From Clostridiaceae bacterium (GTDB lineage: Bacteria; Bacillota; Clostridia; DSM-8532): 64,000 bases of DNA. The stretch covers positions 1-64,000 of the forward strand of contig JAAYAD010000057.1 in NCBI GenBank assembly GCA_012719545.1, in the 5' to 3' direction. The translations under genes and the position numbers were made by a program. The notes below the pieces were generated by a model. It was not told the DNA's origin. It ran no database searches and saw only the letters and a list, made by a program, of their open reading frames with translations. This document shows, in pieces, positions 29,945-39,998 of the stretch (the first letter of the stretch is position 1; every line of letters begins with the position of its first letter).

Positions 29945-30000
29945 GGGGTTGTTGCAAAACGTACCACATATGCGGGCGTTTTGCAACGCCCTGTTTTTTA
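29945..30000 (+). terminator. Intercistronic (partial) terminator between SBP and ATPase genes
   Basis: GTTGTTGCAAAACG...CGTTTTGCAAC stem followed by GCCCTGTTTTTT. Confidence 0.75.
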
Positions 30001-30027
30001 GAAAGCCGGAGGAAAGAGGGTGATTGG

Positions 30028-31512
30028 TTGGCTAACAATGTTTTACTGCAAATGAAAAATATACATAAAACATTCCCTGGTGTCTATGCACTTAAAGCAG
30101 TTGATTTTGAATTAAGAGCCGGCGAAGTCCATGCAATACTTGGTGAAAACGGTGCCGGAAAGTCCACCTTGATGAAAGTATTAGGCGGAATCTATGCCGC
30201 TGATCAGGGTGAAATATATATTGAAGGAAAGAAAGTAGAGATAAAAAGCGTTAAAGACGCACAGAATAATGGAATTTCCATTATACATCAGGAACTTGTA
30301 TTGGTGCCCTACATGACAGTAGCTGAAAACATCTTCCTTGGAAGAGAGCCCATGAAGGGGAAATTCGTAAACGCATCAAAAATGTATGAAGATGCGCAGC
30401 AATTAATTGACAGCTACGGCATGGATATTGATGCGAAAACAATGGTCAGAGACCTGACCATTGCTCAGCAGCAGATGGTAGAAATAATCAAAGCCATATC
30501 CTATAATTCGAAAATCCTGGTAATGGATGAACCAACCTCTTCCATTTCAGAAAAGGAAGTTAAGTTCCTGTTTGAAACCATGCGTACTCTTACTGCTAAA
30601 GGGGTAGGTATTATCTATATTTCACATAGAATGAGCGAGCTGGCTGAAATTTGTGACCGTGTTACTGTAATGCGTGACGGTTCATACATCGGTACAAGGG
30701 TTGTCAAGGAAACTACCAATGATGAACTGATATCCATGATGGTAGGCCGTGAGCTCAAAAACTATTACACAAGAGATTACCAGACTGGCGGGGAAGTTAT
30801 CTTAAAGTGCGAGAATATCTGCGATTATAAAATGGTCAAAGATGCCAGCTTTGAAGTAAGAAAAGGTGAAATAGTCGGATTCGCAGGTCTGGTAGGTGCA
30901 GGAAGAAGCGAAGTGATGAAATGCCTCTTCGGCCTTACAAAGGAATACACCGGAGATATTTATATCGAAGGTAAAAAGGTAAAAATCAAGTCACCTTCCG
31001 ATGCTATGAAACATGGCATCGCTCTGGTACCCGAAGACAGAAAAGTTGAAGGACTTTATCACATTCAAAGTGTCAGATTCAATTCAACAATCGAAGTTTT
31101 GGGCGAATTTATAAAAGGTATTTCAGTCAATCGTCAGAAGGAAGAAGATATTACCCAGAAATACATCGACCTCATGTCAACAAAAACACCTTCCATGGAG
31201 CAAGCAGTAGGAAAGCTGTCAGGCGGAAACCAGCAGAAAGTCATGATTGGCAGATGGTTGGCTACTTCTCCTAAAATATTGATACTGGATGAGCCCACCA
31301 GAGGTGTGGATGTGGGTGCAAAATCTGAAATATATGCAATTATGAATAACCTTGCAAAATCAGGTATTTCAATTATCATGATATCTTCTGAAATGCCTGA
31401 AATCATCAACATGAGTGACCGTATTTATGTTATGTGCGATGGCAAAATAACAGGCTGCTTAGGACACGAAGAGGTTACTCAGGAAAAAATCATGAAATTG
31501 GCAGCAAAATAG
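30028..31512 (+). CDS. Sugar ABC transporter ATP-binding protein (RbsA/MglA-type, two ABC domains)
   Basis: GENGAGKSTLMKVLGG; LSGGNQQKVMIGRWLATSPKILILDEPTRGVDVGAK. Confidence 0.96.
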   Translation: MANNVLLQMKNIHKTFPGVYALKAVDFELRAGEVHAILGENGAGKSTLMKVLGGIYAADQGEIYIEGKKVEIKSVKDAQNNGISIIHQELVLVPYMTVAENIFLGREPMKGKFVNASKMYEDAQQLIDSYGMDIDAKTMVRDLTIAQQQMVEIIKAISYNSKILVMDEPTSSISEKEVKFLFETMRTLTAKGVGIIYISHRMSELAEICDRVTVMRDGSYIGTRVVKETTNDELISMMVGRELKNYYTRDYQTGGEVILKCENICDYKMVKDASFEVRKGEIVGFAGLVGAGRSEVMKCLFGLTKEYTGDIYIEGKKVKIKSPSDAMKHGIALVPEDRKVEGLYHIQSVRFNSTIEVLGEFIKGISVNRQKEEDITQKYIDLMSTKTPSMEQAVGKLSGGNQQKVMIGRWLATSPKILILDEPTRGVDVGAKSEIYAIMNNLAKSGISIIMISSEMPEIINMSDRIYVMCDGKITGCLGHEEVTQEKIMKLAAK

Positions 31513-31538
31513 TTCTATGTATTTAAGGAGGAGATATA

Positions 31539-32555
31539 ATGGACAGAGTGGCAAGCAGGAATAAAAAAAGTACTGGTGCTCTTCTGCTAAATGGTTTTGT
31601 TCAATGGCTGAAGGATAATCTGGGTATTATTATAGCCCTTGTAGTTTTATGCGTTCTTCTGTCTGTCAATCCTATCACCCAGAAATCATTTCTAACCATG
31701 AAAAATATATTCAATGTGCTAAGACAGATTTCAACAAACTTATTCCTGGCCTGTGGTATGACAATGGTTATTATATTAGGCGGAATAGATCTGTCCGTGG
31801 GCTCCACCATTGCATTGTCAGGATGCCTTGCCGCTGGTGCTGTTGTCCGCTATAATCTGCCTTTGGGCGCTGCTCTGGTGGTAGGAGTACTTGTAGGTTT
31901 GTTTATAGGAATTTGTAATGGATTTGTTATTTCCAAAACAACAATCCCTCCGTTTATTGTTACATTGGCTACCATGAATATTGTTAAGGGTTTGGCCTAT
32001 GTTTACACCGGAGGTTCTCCTGTAAGAGTTGTTACAAAAGAGTGGCAGTTTATAGGTGCAGGATATATTGGTTCTGTTCCTACTCCTGTTGTTATCTTAA
32101 TAGTTGTTTTAATTGTTACAACCCTTATAATGAACAAAACTAAAATGGGCCGCTACATATATGCAGTTGGTGGAAACTCTCAGGCAGCAGAATTTTCCGG
32201 TATTAAAGTATCCAAGGTTAAATTCTTTGTATACGCTTATTCCGGATTAATGGCAGGACTTGCAGGAATTGTTCTGGCATCCCGTATGTATTCCGGACAG
32301 CCTACCGCAGGTGAAGGTGCTGAAATGGATGCCATTGCAGCAGTTGTTGTTGGCGGAACCAGCATGTCTGGTGGTTACGGAAAAATTGGCGGAACATTGA
32401 TAGGCGGTTTGATTATCGGTGTTTTGAATAACGGTTTGAACCTTCTTAATGTAAACTCCTTTTGGCAGTACGTTATTAAGGGCGCAGTAATACTGCTGGC
32501 TGTATTTATCGACTACATCAGGCAGGAAAATAAAGACAAGATCAAGATAAAATAA
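31539..32555 (+). CDS. Sugar ABC transporter permease (RbsC-type)
   Basis: GMTMVIILGGIDLSVGSTIALSG; AVGGNSQAAEFSGIKV; AIAAVVVGGTSMSGGYGKIGGTLIGGLIIGVLNNGLNLL. Confidence 0.96.
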   Translation: MDRVASRNKKSTGALLLNGFVQWLKDNLGIIIALVVLCVLLSVNPITQKSFLTMKNIFNVLRQISTNLFLACGMTMVIILGGIDLSVGSTIALSGCLAAGAVVRYNLPLGAALVVGVLVGLFIGICNGFVISKTTIPPFIVTLATMNIVKGLAYVYTGGSPVRVVTKEWQFIGAGYIGSVPTPVVILIVVLIVTTLIMNKTKMGRYIYAVGGNSQAAEFSGIKVSKVKFFVYAYSGLMAGLAGIVLASRMYSGQPTAGEGAEMDAIAAVVVGGTSMSGGYGKIGGTLIGGLIIGVLNNGLNLLNVNSFWQYVIKGAVILLAVFIDYIRQENKDKIKIK

Positions 32556-32622
32556 GATTTATGTGATATTATATTACATAGGAATGACAAGGGACGCCAT
32601 GCAGTATACGAGGTATGGACAA

Positions 32623-33588
32623 ATGAAAAGGCTTAACAGAAGACTATTGCTGATTGTAGCGATAATTTCAGTTACATTAATAATTCTGCTGGGTTACATT
32701 GAATTATTCTATCAGGTTAAGGCGCCAACTGATGCCCCCAGAAAGTTTGGTGCTACCTACATGACAATGAATAATCCATATTTCGAAATACTGAACGGTG
32801 GCATTAATGAAGTAGTTGAGGCAAACGGTGATTATTTAATCACCAGAGACCCTGCACAGGATCAGGAAAAGCAAAACAGCCAGATTTATGAAATGATTGA
32901 AGAAGGGGTAGAAGCAATATTTTTAAACCCCGTTGACTGGAAAAAGGTAAAGCCGGCGTTAATTGCATGTAAAGAAGCTAATATTCCTGTATTTAACGTG
33001 GATACCATGGTCTACGACAAGGAATATGTAGTTTCAATCATTGCATCTGACAATTACAATGCAGGAGTCCAGTGTGCAACAGATATGATGTCTAAGCTGG
33101 ACTCTGCAGATATTGTAATACTGGACCAGCCAATTATAAATTCCATTACACAAAGGATACAAGGATTTATAGATACTATTAAAGGCAATCCTAATTACAG
33201 GGTTGTAGTCCAGCAACCTGCAGGAGGTGAGCTGGAGATTGCCATGGATGTAATGGAAAGCATTATTGAATCCGGAGTATCCTTTGATGTGGTAATGGGA
33301 GGCAATGACCCGACAGCACTGGGTGCGCTGGCGGCGCTGGAAGCCCGTCATATGACCGGTAATATATTGATCTATGGTGTGGATGGGTCTCCGGATGGCA
33401 AAATGATGATAAAGGAAGGATACCTTGAGGGGACCAGTGCCCAATATCCCCGTGAGATGGGAAAGATAGCAGCAGAAGTAGCCTATGCCTATTTAAACGG
33501 GGAACAAGTTGACAGAAATATAGTTGTTCCTGTAACGCTTATTACAAAAGATAATCTGGATAATTTTGCAATTGACGAATGGCAGTAG
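32623..33588 (+). CDS. Membrane-anchored sugar-binding protein paralogous to the upstream SBP; candidate co-sensor
   Basis: N-terminal TM anchor without lipobox (LLLIVAIISVTLIILLGYIELFY); shares AIFLNP, SDNYNAG, GGNDPTALGALAA, LIYGVDGSPD with 28892-29929. Confidence 0.9.
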   Translation: MKRLNRRLLLIVAIISVTLIILLGYIELFYQVKAPTDAPRKFGATYMTMNNPYFEILNGGINEVVEANGDYLITRDPAQDQEKQNSQIYEMIEEGVEAIFLNPVDWKKVKPALIACKEANIPVFNVDTMVYDKEYVVSIIASDNYNAGVQCATDMMSKLDSADIVILDQPIINSITQRIQGFIDTIKGNPNYRVVVQQPAGGELEIAMDVMESIIESGVSFDVVMGGNDPTALGALAALEARHMTGNILIYGVDGSPDGKMMIKEGYLEGTSAQYPREMGKIAAEVAYAYLNGEQVDRNIVVPVTLITKDNLDNFAIDEWQ

Positions 33589-33600
33589 GGACTTTGGCTT

Positions 33601-34923
33601 ATGCAGGGGAAAAAGTTTATTCAATTTAAAATATTAATGATAGCAATAAATTTAATTGCAGTTTTGTTTGTAACTATATTCATATATATTACAACCCAAA
33701 AAATATGCAATAACTTTATTGCCAGAGAATTTATAAACAGGGTTGATGCATTGCCCTGGAAGCCTGATAGAAATATTATTATATCAATCTGCTTATTTGG
33801 TATATTAATATTTTCTTTTATTATACGGGAGTTTATATATCCAAATAACAGCAAGGTTGTATATCTTTCCCTGCTTATCGACTTTGTTATAAGCATTATA
33901 ATTGTCTGTATTCTTAATTTTAACTATAACGGAATACTTTTCCTTGTTATTGCCAACATCATAACATACACCAAGGGAAACAAGGGAAGGTATTTATTAA
34001 TGGCCATTTCCATAATGAGTATCCTGATAGCTGACTATGAAATGATCTCAATTAACTTCAGATTATATTCCATAAATGATTACATCAGCTTTTATGATTC
34101 CATGACACAGCAGTATTTGCTGGGCTTTTTCAACACGGTAATTTCAATTAATATATTAATTTTTATCATCTATTGTATCTACGTGATCCAAAACCAAAGA
34201 GGAACCATAGATGAGGTAAATCACCTGTACGAGCAGCTTCGAAAAGCCAATGAAGATTTGCAGAAAGCTAATGAGCAGCTTAAGGAATATTCAAAGATTA
34301 CGGAAAAAATGGGTGAAACAAGAGAACGTAACCGTCTTGCAAGAGAAATCCATGATACCCTGGGCCACACCCTGACAGGAATATCGGCTGGTATTGATGC
34401 ATGCCTTACCATGGTGGATAAAAGTCCTGAGGATACCAAAAAACAGCTTGAGGTTATATCAAGGGTTACCAGGGAAGGCATTAATGAGATTCGCCGCTCC
34501 GTAAATAAACTAAGACCTGATGCTCTTGAAAGGCTGAGTCTGGAATCTGCTATTCACAAAATGATCATAGAAATTGAATCAATGACCCATACCCATATTT
34601 ACTTTGAGTCCGATGTGAAGAATCTGAAATTTGCATCTGACGAAGAAGACGCAATATACCGCGTTATACAGGAAAGCCTTACCAATGCTATACGTCATGG
34701 AAAAGCATCGCAGATATGGGTACATATCAAAGGCGGTCAGGGCGAAATAATACTTACGGTTAAAGACGATGGAATTGGCTGCAAAGACATGAAAATGGGA
34801 TTTGGTACAAGACACATTATAGAAAGAATAAAGATGCTGAACGGTACTGTTGAGTTTGATGGTACGGATGGTTTCACAGTGACTGCGAAAATACCAATAA
34901 GATGGGGTGAAGAGTATGATTAA
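33601..34923 (+). CDS. NarL-type sensor histidine kinase, multi-TM N-terminus
   Basis: ERNRLAREIHDTLGHTLTGISAGID; VKDDGIGCKDMKMGFGTRHIIERI. Confidence 0.94.
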   Translation: MQGKKFIQFKILMIAINLIAVLFVTIFIYITTQKICNNFIAREFINRVDALPWKPDRNIIISICLFGILIFSFIIREFIYPNNSKVVYLSLLIDFVISIIIVCILNFNYNGILFLVIANIITYTKGNKGRYLLMAISIMSILIADYEMISINFRLYSINDYISFYDSMTQQYLLGFFNTVISINILIFIIYCIYVIQNQRGTIDEVNHLYEQLRKANEDLQKANEQLKEYSKITEKMGETRERNRLAREIHDTLGHTLTGISAGIDACLTMVDKSPEDTKKQLEVISRVTREGINEIRRSVNKLRPDALERLSLESAIHKMIIEIESMTHTHIYFESDVKNLKFASDEEDAIYRVIQESLTNAIRHGKASQIWVHIKGGQGEIILTVKDDGIGCKDMKMGFGTRHIIERIKMLNGTVEFDGTDGFTVTAKIPIRWGEEYD

Positions 34924-35602
34924 AGTATTGATAGCAGATGATCAGGAACTAATTCGTACTAGCCTTCAGATTGTATTGAACAACCAGGACAATATTGAAG
35001 TGACTGATGTTGTTGCAAACGGACAGGAGGTAATGCGAAGCGTATACAAGAACAAACCCGATGTCATCCTGATGGATATCCGCATGCCCAAAATGGATGG
35101 GGTTCAATGCACCAAGATTATAAAAGAAAATTATCCCAATATTAAAATCATCATTTTAACTACTTTTGATGACGACGAATATGTATACAACGCTTTGAAA
35201 TATGGTGCCAGCGGATACCTATTGAAAGGTGTTTCCATAGACGAACTGGTTAAAGCCATTCACACGGTCTATAGCGGTAAAGCAATGATTAATCCTGATA
35301 TCGCCACCAAGGTTGTAAGACTATTCTCTCAGATGGCAAAGGGAGATTATACAATTGAGGTAGGAAGAAAAGGAGTAGAAGAATTAACAAAGACTGAATG
35401 GAAAATAATTGAACAGGTTGAATATGGCTTTTCCAATAAGGAAATTGCCGATAATCTGAACTTGTCCGAAGGTACTGTAAGAAATTATCTCAGCACTATA
35501 TTAAGCAAATTAAAGCTTAGGGACAGGACTCAGCTGGCCATCTGGGCTATTCAGTCGGGAGTAGGCAAAATAAAGATGGAGCGTCATTATGATGAAAACT
35601 AA
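34907..35602 (+). CDS. NarL/LuxR-family response regulator
   Basis: DVILMDIRMPKMDGVQ; GFSNKEIADNLNLSEGTVRNYLSTILSKLKLRDRTQLAIW; start overlaps HK stop. Confidence 0.95.
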   Translation: MKSMIKVLIADDQELIRTSLQIVLNNQDNIEVTDVVANGQEVMRSVYKNKPDVILMDIRMPKMDGVQCTKIIKENYPNIKIIILTTFDDDEYVYNALKYGASGYLLKGVSIDELVKAIHTVYSGKAMINPDIATKVVRLFSQMAKGDYTIEVGRKGVEELTKTEWKIIEQVEYGFSNKEIADNLNLSEGTVRNYLSTILSKLKLRDRTQLAIWAIQSGVGKIKMERHYDEN

Positions 35603-36902
35603 ATACATAATAGTTACAATAGCATTACTGGTTTTGGTGGCAGTATGTGCCGGCGCTTATATCAATACCAATTCAAGAACCATAGTTCTTGAATTCGGGA
35701 TGTTTGCCGGCAGCAACTGGGATGTTGCCAATGCCAACAGCTATGTAATTATTGACAAGGCCATTGAACGGTTTGAAAAAGAGCATAAGAATGTAAAAAT
35801 CCATTATTACAGCGGTATTCTGAAGGACGATTATTCTGAATGGTTTTCAAAGCAGGTGCTGCTGGGCAAAACACCTGATGTGTTTATGATACTTTCAAAC
35901 GACTTTAACCAGTTTGCTGAGTTAGGAATATTAAAGAACCTTGACGAACTGGTAAACAATGATAAGTCATTTGACAAGGACAAATATTTTCAGACAGCCC
36001 TCTTATCCGGAGAATACCACGGAACCCAATACGCGCTTCCATATGAAACTGTTCCTACTCTGATGTTTGTTAACAAGACCTTGCTTGAGAAAGAAGGCAT
36101 CAATGTTCCAAGAAGCGACTGGACATGGGATGATTTATACGATATCTGCGAAAAAGTAACTAAGGATATTAACGGCGACGGAATTATTGACCAATTCGGC
36201 ATATACAATTATGATTGGCTTGATGCTGCACGTACCAATGGCGCTGTCCTGTTTGACGAAAACGAAATGAAAATTGACCTTTCCAACGAAAAGGTAATTG
36301 AGGCGGTTAAGTTTATAAAATCGTTATATGCGCTTAACCGCGAACAGAATGTCACCCAGGAGGACTTTGACAGCGGTAATGTCGTATTTATGCCGCTTTC
36401 TTTCGCTGATTACCGCACTTATAAGACATATCCCTACAAGATCAAGAAATATCTGAACTTCCAATGGGATTGTATAACCTTCCCGGCAGGCAAGGACGGA
36501 GGAAATATATCTGAGGTTAATACCCTTTTGATGGGCATAAGCAGCAAAACCGCCCATGAAGAATTGGCATGGGAATTTCTGAAACTATTAACTTATGACG
36601 AAGAGATACAAATGGATATATTCAGATATTCGCAGGGTGCCTCTGTATTGAAAAATGTTACAAGCTCAATGGAAGCCGAGCTGATTTTGCAGGAAGACAT
36701 AGAAGAGAGCGAAAAGGTTATTGATAATTTACTCTTAAGCAGAGTAATCGAAGAAGGTACTGTTGCTCCAAAGATATTAAAATATAACGAAGCCATAACA
36801 ATTGCAAACGGCGGAATACAGGAGATTATCAGGTACGACAAAAACGTAGACAGTTCTTTAAAGATACTGGAAAGAAAAATCAATCAATTCCTGAAACAGT
36901 AA
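35589..36902 (+). CDS. Family-1 extracellular solute-binding protein, orphan (no cognate MalFG-type permeases here)
   Basis: Start overlaps response regulator stop; ...AIERFEKEHKNVKIHYYSG..., TWDDLYDICEKVTKDINGDGIIDQFGI typical of SBP_bac_1. Confidence 0.88.
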   Translation: MMKTKYIIVTIALLVLVAVCAGAYINTNSRTIVLEFGMFAGSNWDVANANSYVIIDKAIERFEKEHKNVKIHYYSGILKDDYSEWFSKQVLLGKTPDVFMILSNDFNQFAELGILKNLDELVNNDKSFDKDKYFQTALLSGEYHGTQYALPYETVPTLMFVNKTLLEKEGINVPRSDWTWDDLYDICEKVTKDINGDGIIDQFGIYNYDWLDAARTNGAVLFDENEMKIDLSNEKVIEAVKFIKSLYALNREQNVTQEDFDSGNVVFMPLSFADYRTYKTYPYKIKKYLNFQWDCITFPAGKDGGNISEVNTLLMGISSKTAHEELAWEFLKLLTYDEEIQMDIFRYSQGASVLKNVTSSMEAELILQEDIEESEKVIDNLLLSRVIEEGTVAPKILKYNEAITIANGGIQEIIRYDKNVDSSLKILERKINQFLKQ

Positions 36903-36932
36903 AACAGCTTTTGTAAAGCAATTATAAAGGAA

Positions 36933-37949
36933 GTGAAAATTATGGAAAGGGGCATTGCAATTGCAGGCACAATAACGGTCGATTACAATAAAGTGATTGA
37001 CCGCTATGTAGAAAAAGGAATGCTTAGCAACATTCTTGCCTGCACAAGGGGCGTAGGTGGATGTGTCACCAATACCATCGTCAACCTTGCAAAAATTGAT
37101 TCTTCCGTACCTCTGTATGCGTACGGTGGAATCGGAAACGATGAAAACGGCGAATTTATTTTAAATATTCTCAAAGAACATGGAGTCGACACACAGGGGA
37201 TAAAAATCTATGATGGTGAATTAACTGCATTCACCGATTGCATGACTGTCGAATCCACGGGAGAGAGAACATTCTTTTTTGCCAAAGGGGCAAACAGGCG
37301 CTTTTCATATGAGGATATTGATTTTGACTCCATTAATACGGACATGTTTCATATGGGATACGCTTTATTGATGGAACCTTTTGATAAGGAAGATCCCGAA
37401 TACGGAACGGTACTTGCAAGGACTTTGGCCAAAGTACAGTCAAAAGGAATAAAAACTTCTATGGATCTGGTCAGTGTTGATGATGAAAAATATTCAAAGA
37501 TAGTCCAGGCCAGTATGAAATATTGCAATTATATCATCATTAATGAAATTGAGGCAGGAAAATCTGTCAACATAAGTCCATTTGGCCCCGACGGAAAAAT
37601 AGATGAAAACCTTATAAGAAAAATATGCGAAAAAATCTTTGAGGTGGGCGTTAAGGATCTGGTTGTAATTCATGCTCCCCAGGGCGGATGGGCTATGACC
37701 TCTGATATGAAATTTTACAGTACTCCGTCTCTTAAGCTTCCGCCGGGATACATAAAAGGAAGCGTAGGAGCCGGTGATGCCTTCTGTGCGGGGATGCTGT
37801 ACTCCATTTACAAAGAATTTCCCATTGAAGAATCCCTTAAGATTGCATGTGCGGCTGCGGCCTGCAATTTATCGGAAGTAGACTCTATTTCCGGAATGAA
37901 GAATATTGAAGAAATTAGAAAGCTGTATGAAAAATATAAGGCTGAATAA
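36933..37949 (+). CDS. PfkB-family carbohydrate kinase
   Basis: RGVGGCVTNTIVNLAKI...; GSVGAGDAFCAGMLYSI signature. Confidence 0.93.
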   Translation: MKIMERGIAIAGTITVDYNKVIDRYVEKGMLSNILACTRGVGGCVTNTIVNLAKIDSSVPLYAYGGIGNDENGEFILNILKEHGVDTQGIKIYDGELTAFTDCMTVESTGERTFFFAKGANRRFSYEDIDFDSINTDMFHMGYALLMEPFDKEDPEYGTVLARTLAKVQSKGIKTSMDLVSVDDEKYSKIVQASMKYCNYIIINEIEAGKSVNISPFGPDGKIDENLIRKICEKIFEVGVKDLVVIHAPQGGWAMTSDMKFYSTPSLKLPPGYIKGSVGAGDAFCAGMLYSIYKEFPIEESLKIACAAAACNLSEVDSISGMKNIEEIRKLYEKYKAE

Positions 37950-38016
37950 GGTTGATTATATAAAGAGTTTGAAAAAATAATGACTATACAAATGGTCAGA
38001 AAGTGGAGATGAAATT

Positions 38017-38865
38017 ATGCTGGTTAATTTACAGGAAGTAATGTCTTATGCAGAAAAAAATCGATGCGCTATAGGTGCGTTCAACACGCCAAATCTGGAA
38101 AGTATTTTAGCTGTTTTGAAAAATGCTGAAACTTACAAGGTTCCGGTTATTATAGCTCATGCCCAGGTTCATGAAAGTGTAATGCCTCTGGAGACAATTG
38201 GACCCATTATGGTTCTTTGTGCCCAGAAAGCAAATGTTCCGGTATGTGTTCACTTGGATCACGGTGAATCCCTGGAGTATATAGAAAAAGCCCTTGAATT
38301 AGGATTTACTTCGGCTATGTACGACGGCTCAAAGCTGTCTTTTGAGGAAAATGTTGAGAATACCTTAAAGGCAGTTAAAATGGTAAGAAAGTTCGGTGCA
38401 GGAATTGAAGCTGAAATTGGTGTAATGGCAAGCAGCACTGAAGGAAGCAGCGAAGGTACTGCCGGAGGAAAGAGCATTTACACTGATCCTGAAGTTGCTC
38501 AAAAGTTCGTAGAACTGACTAAAGTAGATGCACTTGCCGCTTCATTTGGAACGGTACACGGCATTTATACTGAAAAACCCAATCTTGATTTTGCAAGAAT
38601 TGAAAGGATAAAAGAATTGACTAAAGTACCGTTGGTTATGCACGGCGGCTCAGGTGTAAGCAGGGAAGATTATATAACTTCAATTGAAAAAGGAATTCGC
38701 AAAATAAACTACTATACTTATATGGCCAGAGAAGGTGCATTCGCAGCAAAGGATCTGGTAAACAGCAAGGATGGCGTTCTGTTCCATGATATTGTCACTG
38801 CTGCGGTAGAAGCCATGAGAAAAGACACCGAAAACGCCATGAAAGTATTTTATAACATACCTTAA
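38017..38865 (+). CDS. Class II ketose-bisphosphate aldolase family protein
   Basis: IGAFNTPNLESILAVLKNAE; VCVHLDHGESLEYIEKALELGFTSAMYDGS; LVMHGGSGVSREDY. Confidence 0.94.
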   Translation: MLVNLQEVMSYAEKNRCAIGAFNTPNLESILAVLKNAETYKVPVIIAHAQVHESVMPLETIGPIMVLCAQKANVPVCVHLDHGESLEYIEKALELGFTSAMYDGSKLSFEENVENTLKAVKMVRKFGAGIEAEIGVMASSTEGSSEGTAGGKSIYTDPEVAQKFVELTKVDALAASFGTVHGIYTEKPNLDFARIERIKELTKVPLVMHGGSGVSREDYITSIEKGIRKINYYTYMAREGAFAAKDLVNSKDGVLFHDIVTAAVEAMRKDTENAMKVFYNIP

Positions 38866-38935
38866 TTTTCATCTCGCTGAGTTTACTGGTATTTAAGAGA
38901 ATTAAAATGTATGTTATGAAAGGATATGATTTATA

Positions 38936-39625
38936 ATGAAGCGTTCTGAGATTAATAGAATTGTTCAGGATGGAATTGAATTTTTCAAAGCCCATAAATT
39001 CGTGCTTCCTCCTTTTGCTTACTGGTCCCCTGAAGAATGGCAGACTAAGGGGAAAGAGTATGATGAAATCTGGGATAATCACCTGGGATGGGATATAACC
39101 GATTTTGGAAGCGGAGATTTCTATAACACAGGGTTATTCCTATTTACCTTAAGAAACGGAAATGTAAGCATACCAAAATATAAAAAGACTTACGCCGAAA
39201 AGATTATGATTGTAGGTGAAAATCAGGTTACTCCTTTCCATTTCCATTGGAAAAAGACAGAGGATATTATAAACCGCGGCGGCGGAAACCTGATGGTCAG
39301 GTTATACAATTCAACAAGTGATGGTAAATTTGCTGATACTTCCGTAACAGTAAACAGCGACGGAAAAGAATACGAAGTTCCGGCAGGTACGACAATTAGG
39401 CTGCAGCCTGGTGAAAGCATAACACTTTATCCTGGTCTGTACCACTCATTCTGGGGAGAAGCCGGAAAAGGCCGCGTATTGGTTGGTGAGGTTTCAGAGT
39501 GCAATGACGATTACACTGACAACCGGTTCTACGAAGAAATTGGCAGGTTCCCTTCCATTGAAGAAGATGAGCCGCCGAAATATTATCTTGTGAATGACTA
39601 TCCCAAAGCCTCTGAAGGAAAATAA
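38936..39625 (+). CDS. D-lyxose/D-mannose-family sugar isomerase (cupin)
   Basis: MKRSEINRIVQDGIEFFKAHKFVLPPFAYWSPEEW; YAEKIMIVGENQVTPFHFHWKKTEDIINRGGG. Confidence 0.9.
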   Translation: MKRSEINRIVQDGIEFFKAHKFVLPPFAYWSPEEWQTKGKEYDEIWDNHLGWDITDFGSGDFYNTGLFLFTLRNGNVSIPKYKKTYAEKIMIVGENQVTPFHFHWKKTEDIINRGGGNLMVRLYNSTSDGKFADTSVTVNSDGKEYEVPAGTTIRLQPGESITLYPGLYHSFWGEAGKGRVLVGEVSECNDDYTDNRFYEEIGRFPSIEEDEPPKYYLVNDYPKASEGK

Positions 39626-39697
39626 ATATTAAGTTGATAATATCAATGTATAAGTGCATAGATATCTGATTTTAGATAATTTATACTCAAATTTATG

Positions 39698-39729
39698 GGG
39701 AACAGGCACAGCCTGTTCCCTTATTTTTT
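39698..39729 (+). terminator. Intrinsic terminator at the end of the sugar operon
   Basis: GGGAACAGGC-ACA-GCCTGTTCCC followed by TTATTTTTTC. Confidence 0.88.
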
Positions 39730-39998
39730 CAAAACATTACCTTTTATCAACTATCAGTTGTATTAAAACACCAGCAATTGAGGAATACAACAACTATTTT
39801 ATTTGATTTTTAACTTTTTCATGAAATAATATAGATGTGATTTAGTGTTCTAAAGACAGTTTTTCATGTAATATTATTACATCAAAGGTAAGCAATATCT
39901 ATGGACAACTATCAGGTAATCATCATATTTATTCATGCGAAATACTTGCAGTTATATTAAATAAAAAACAGCAATAAGAAAGAGATAAGGAGCATTAT

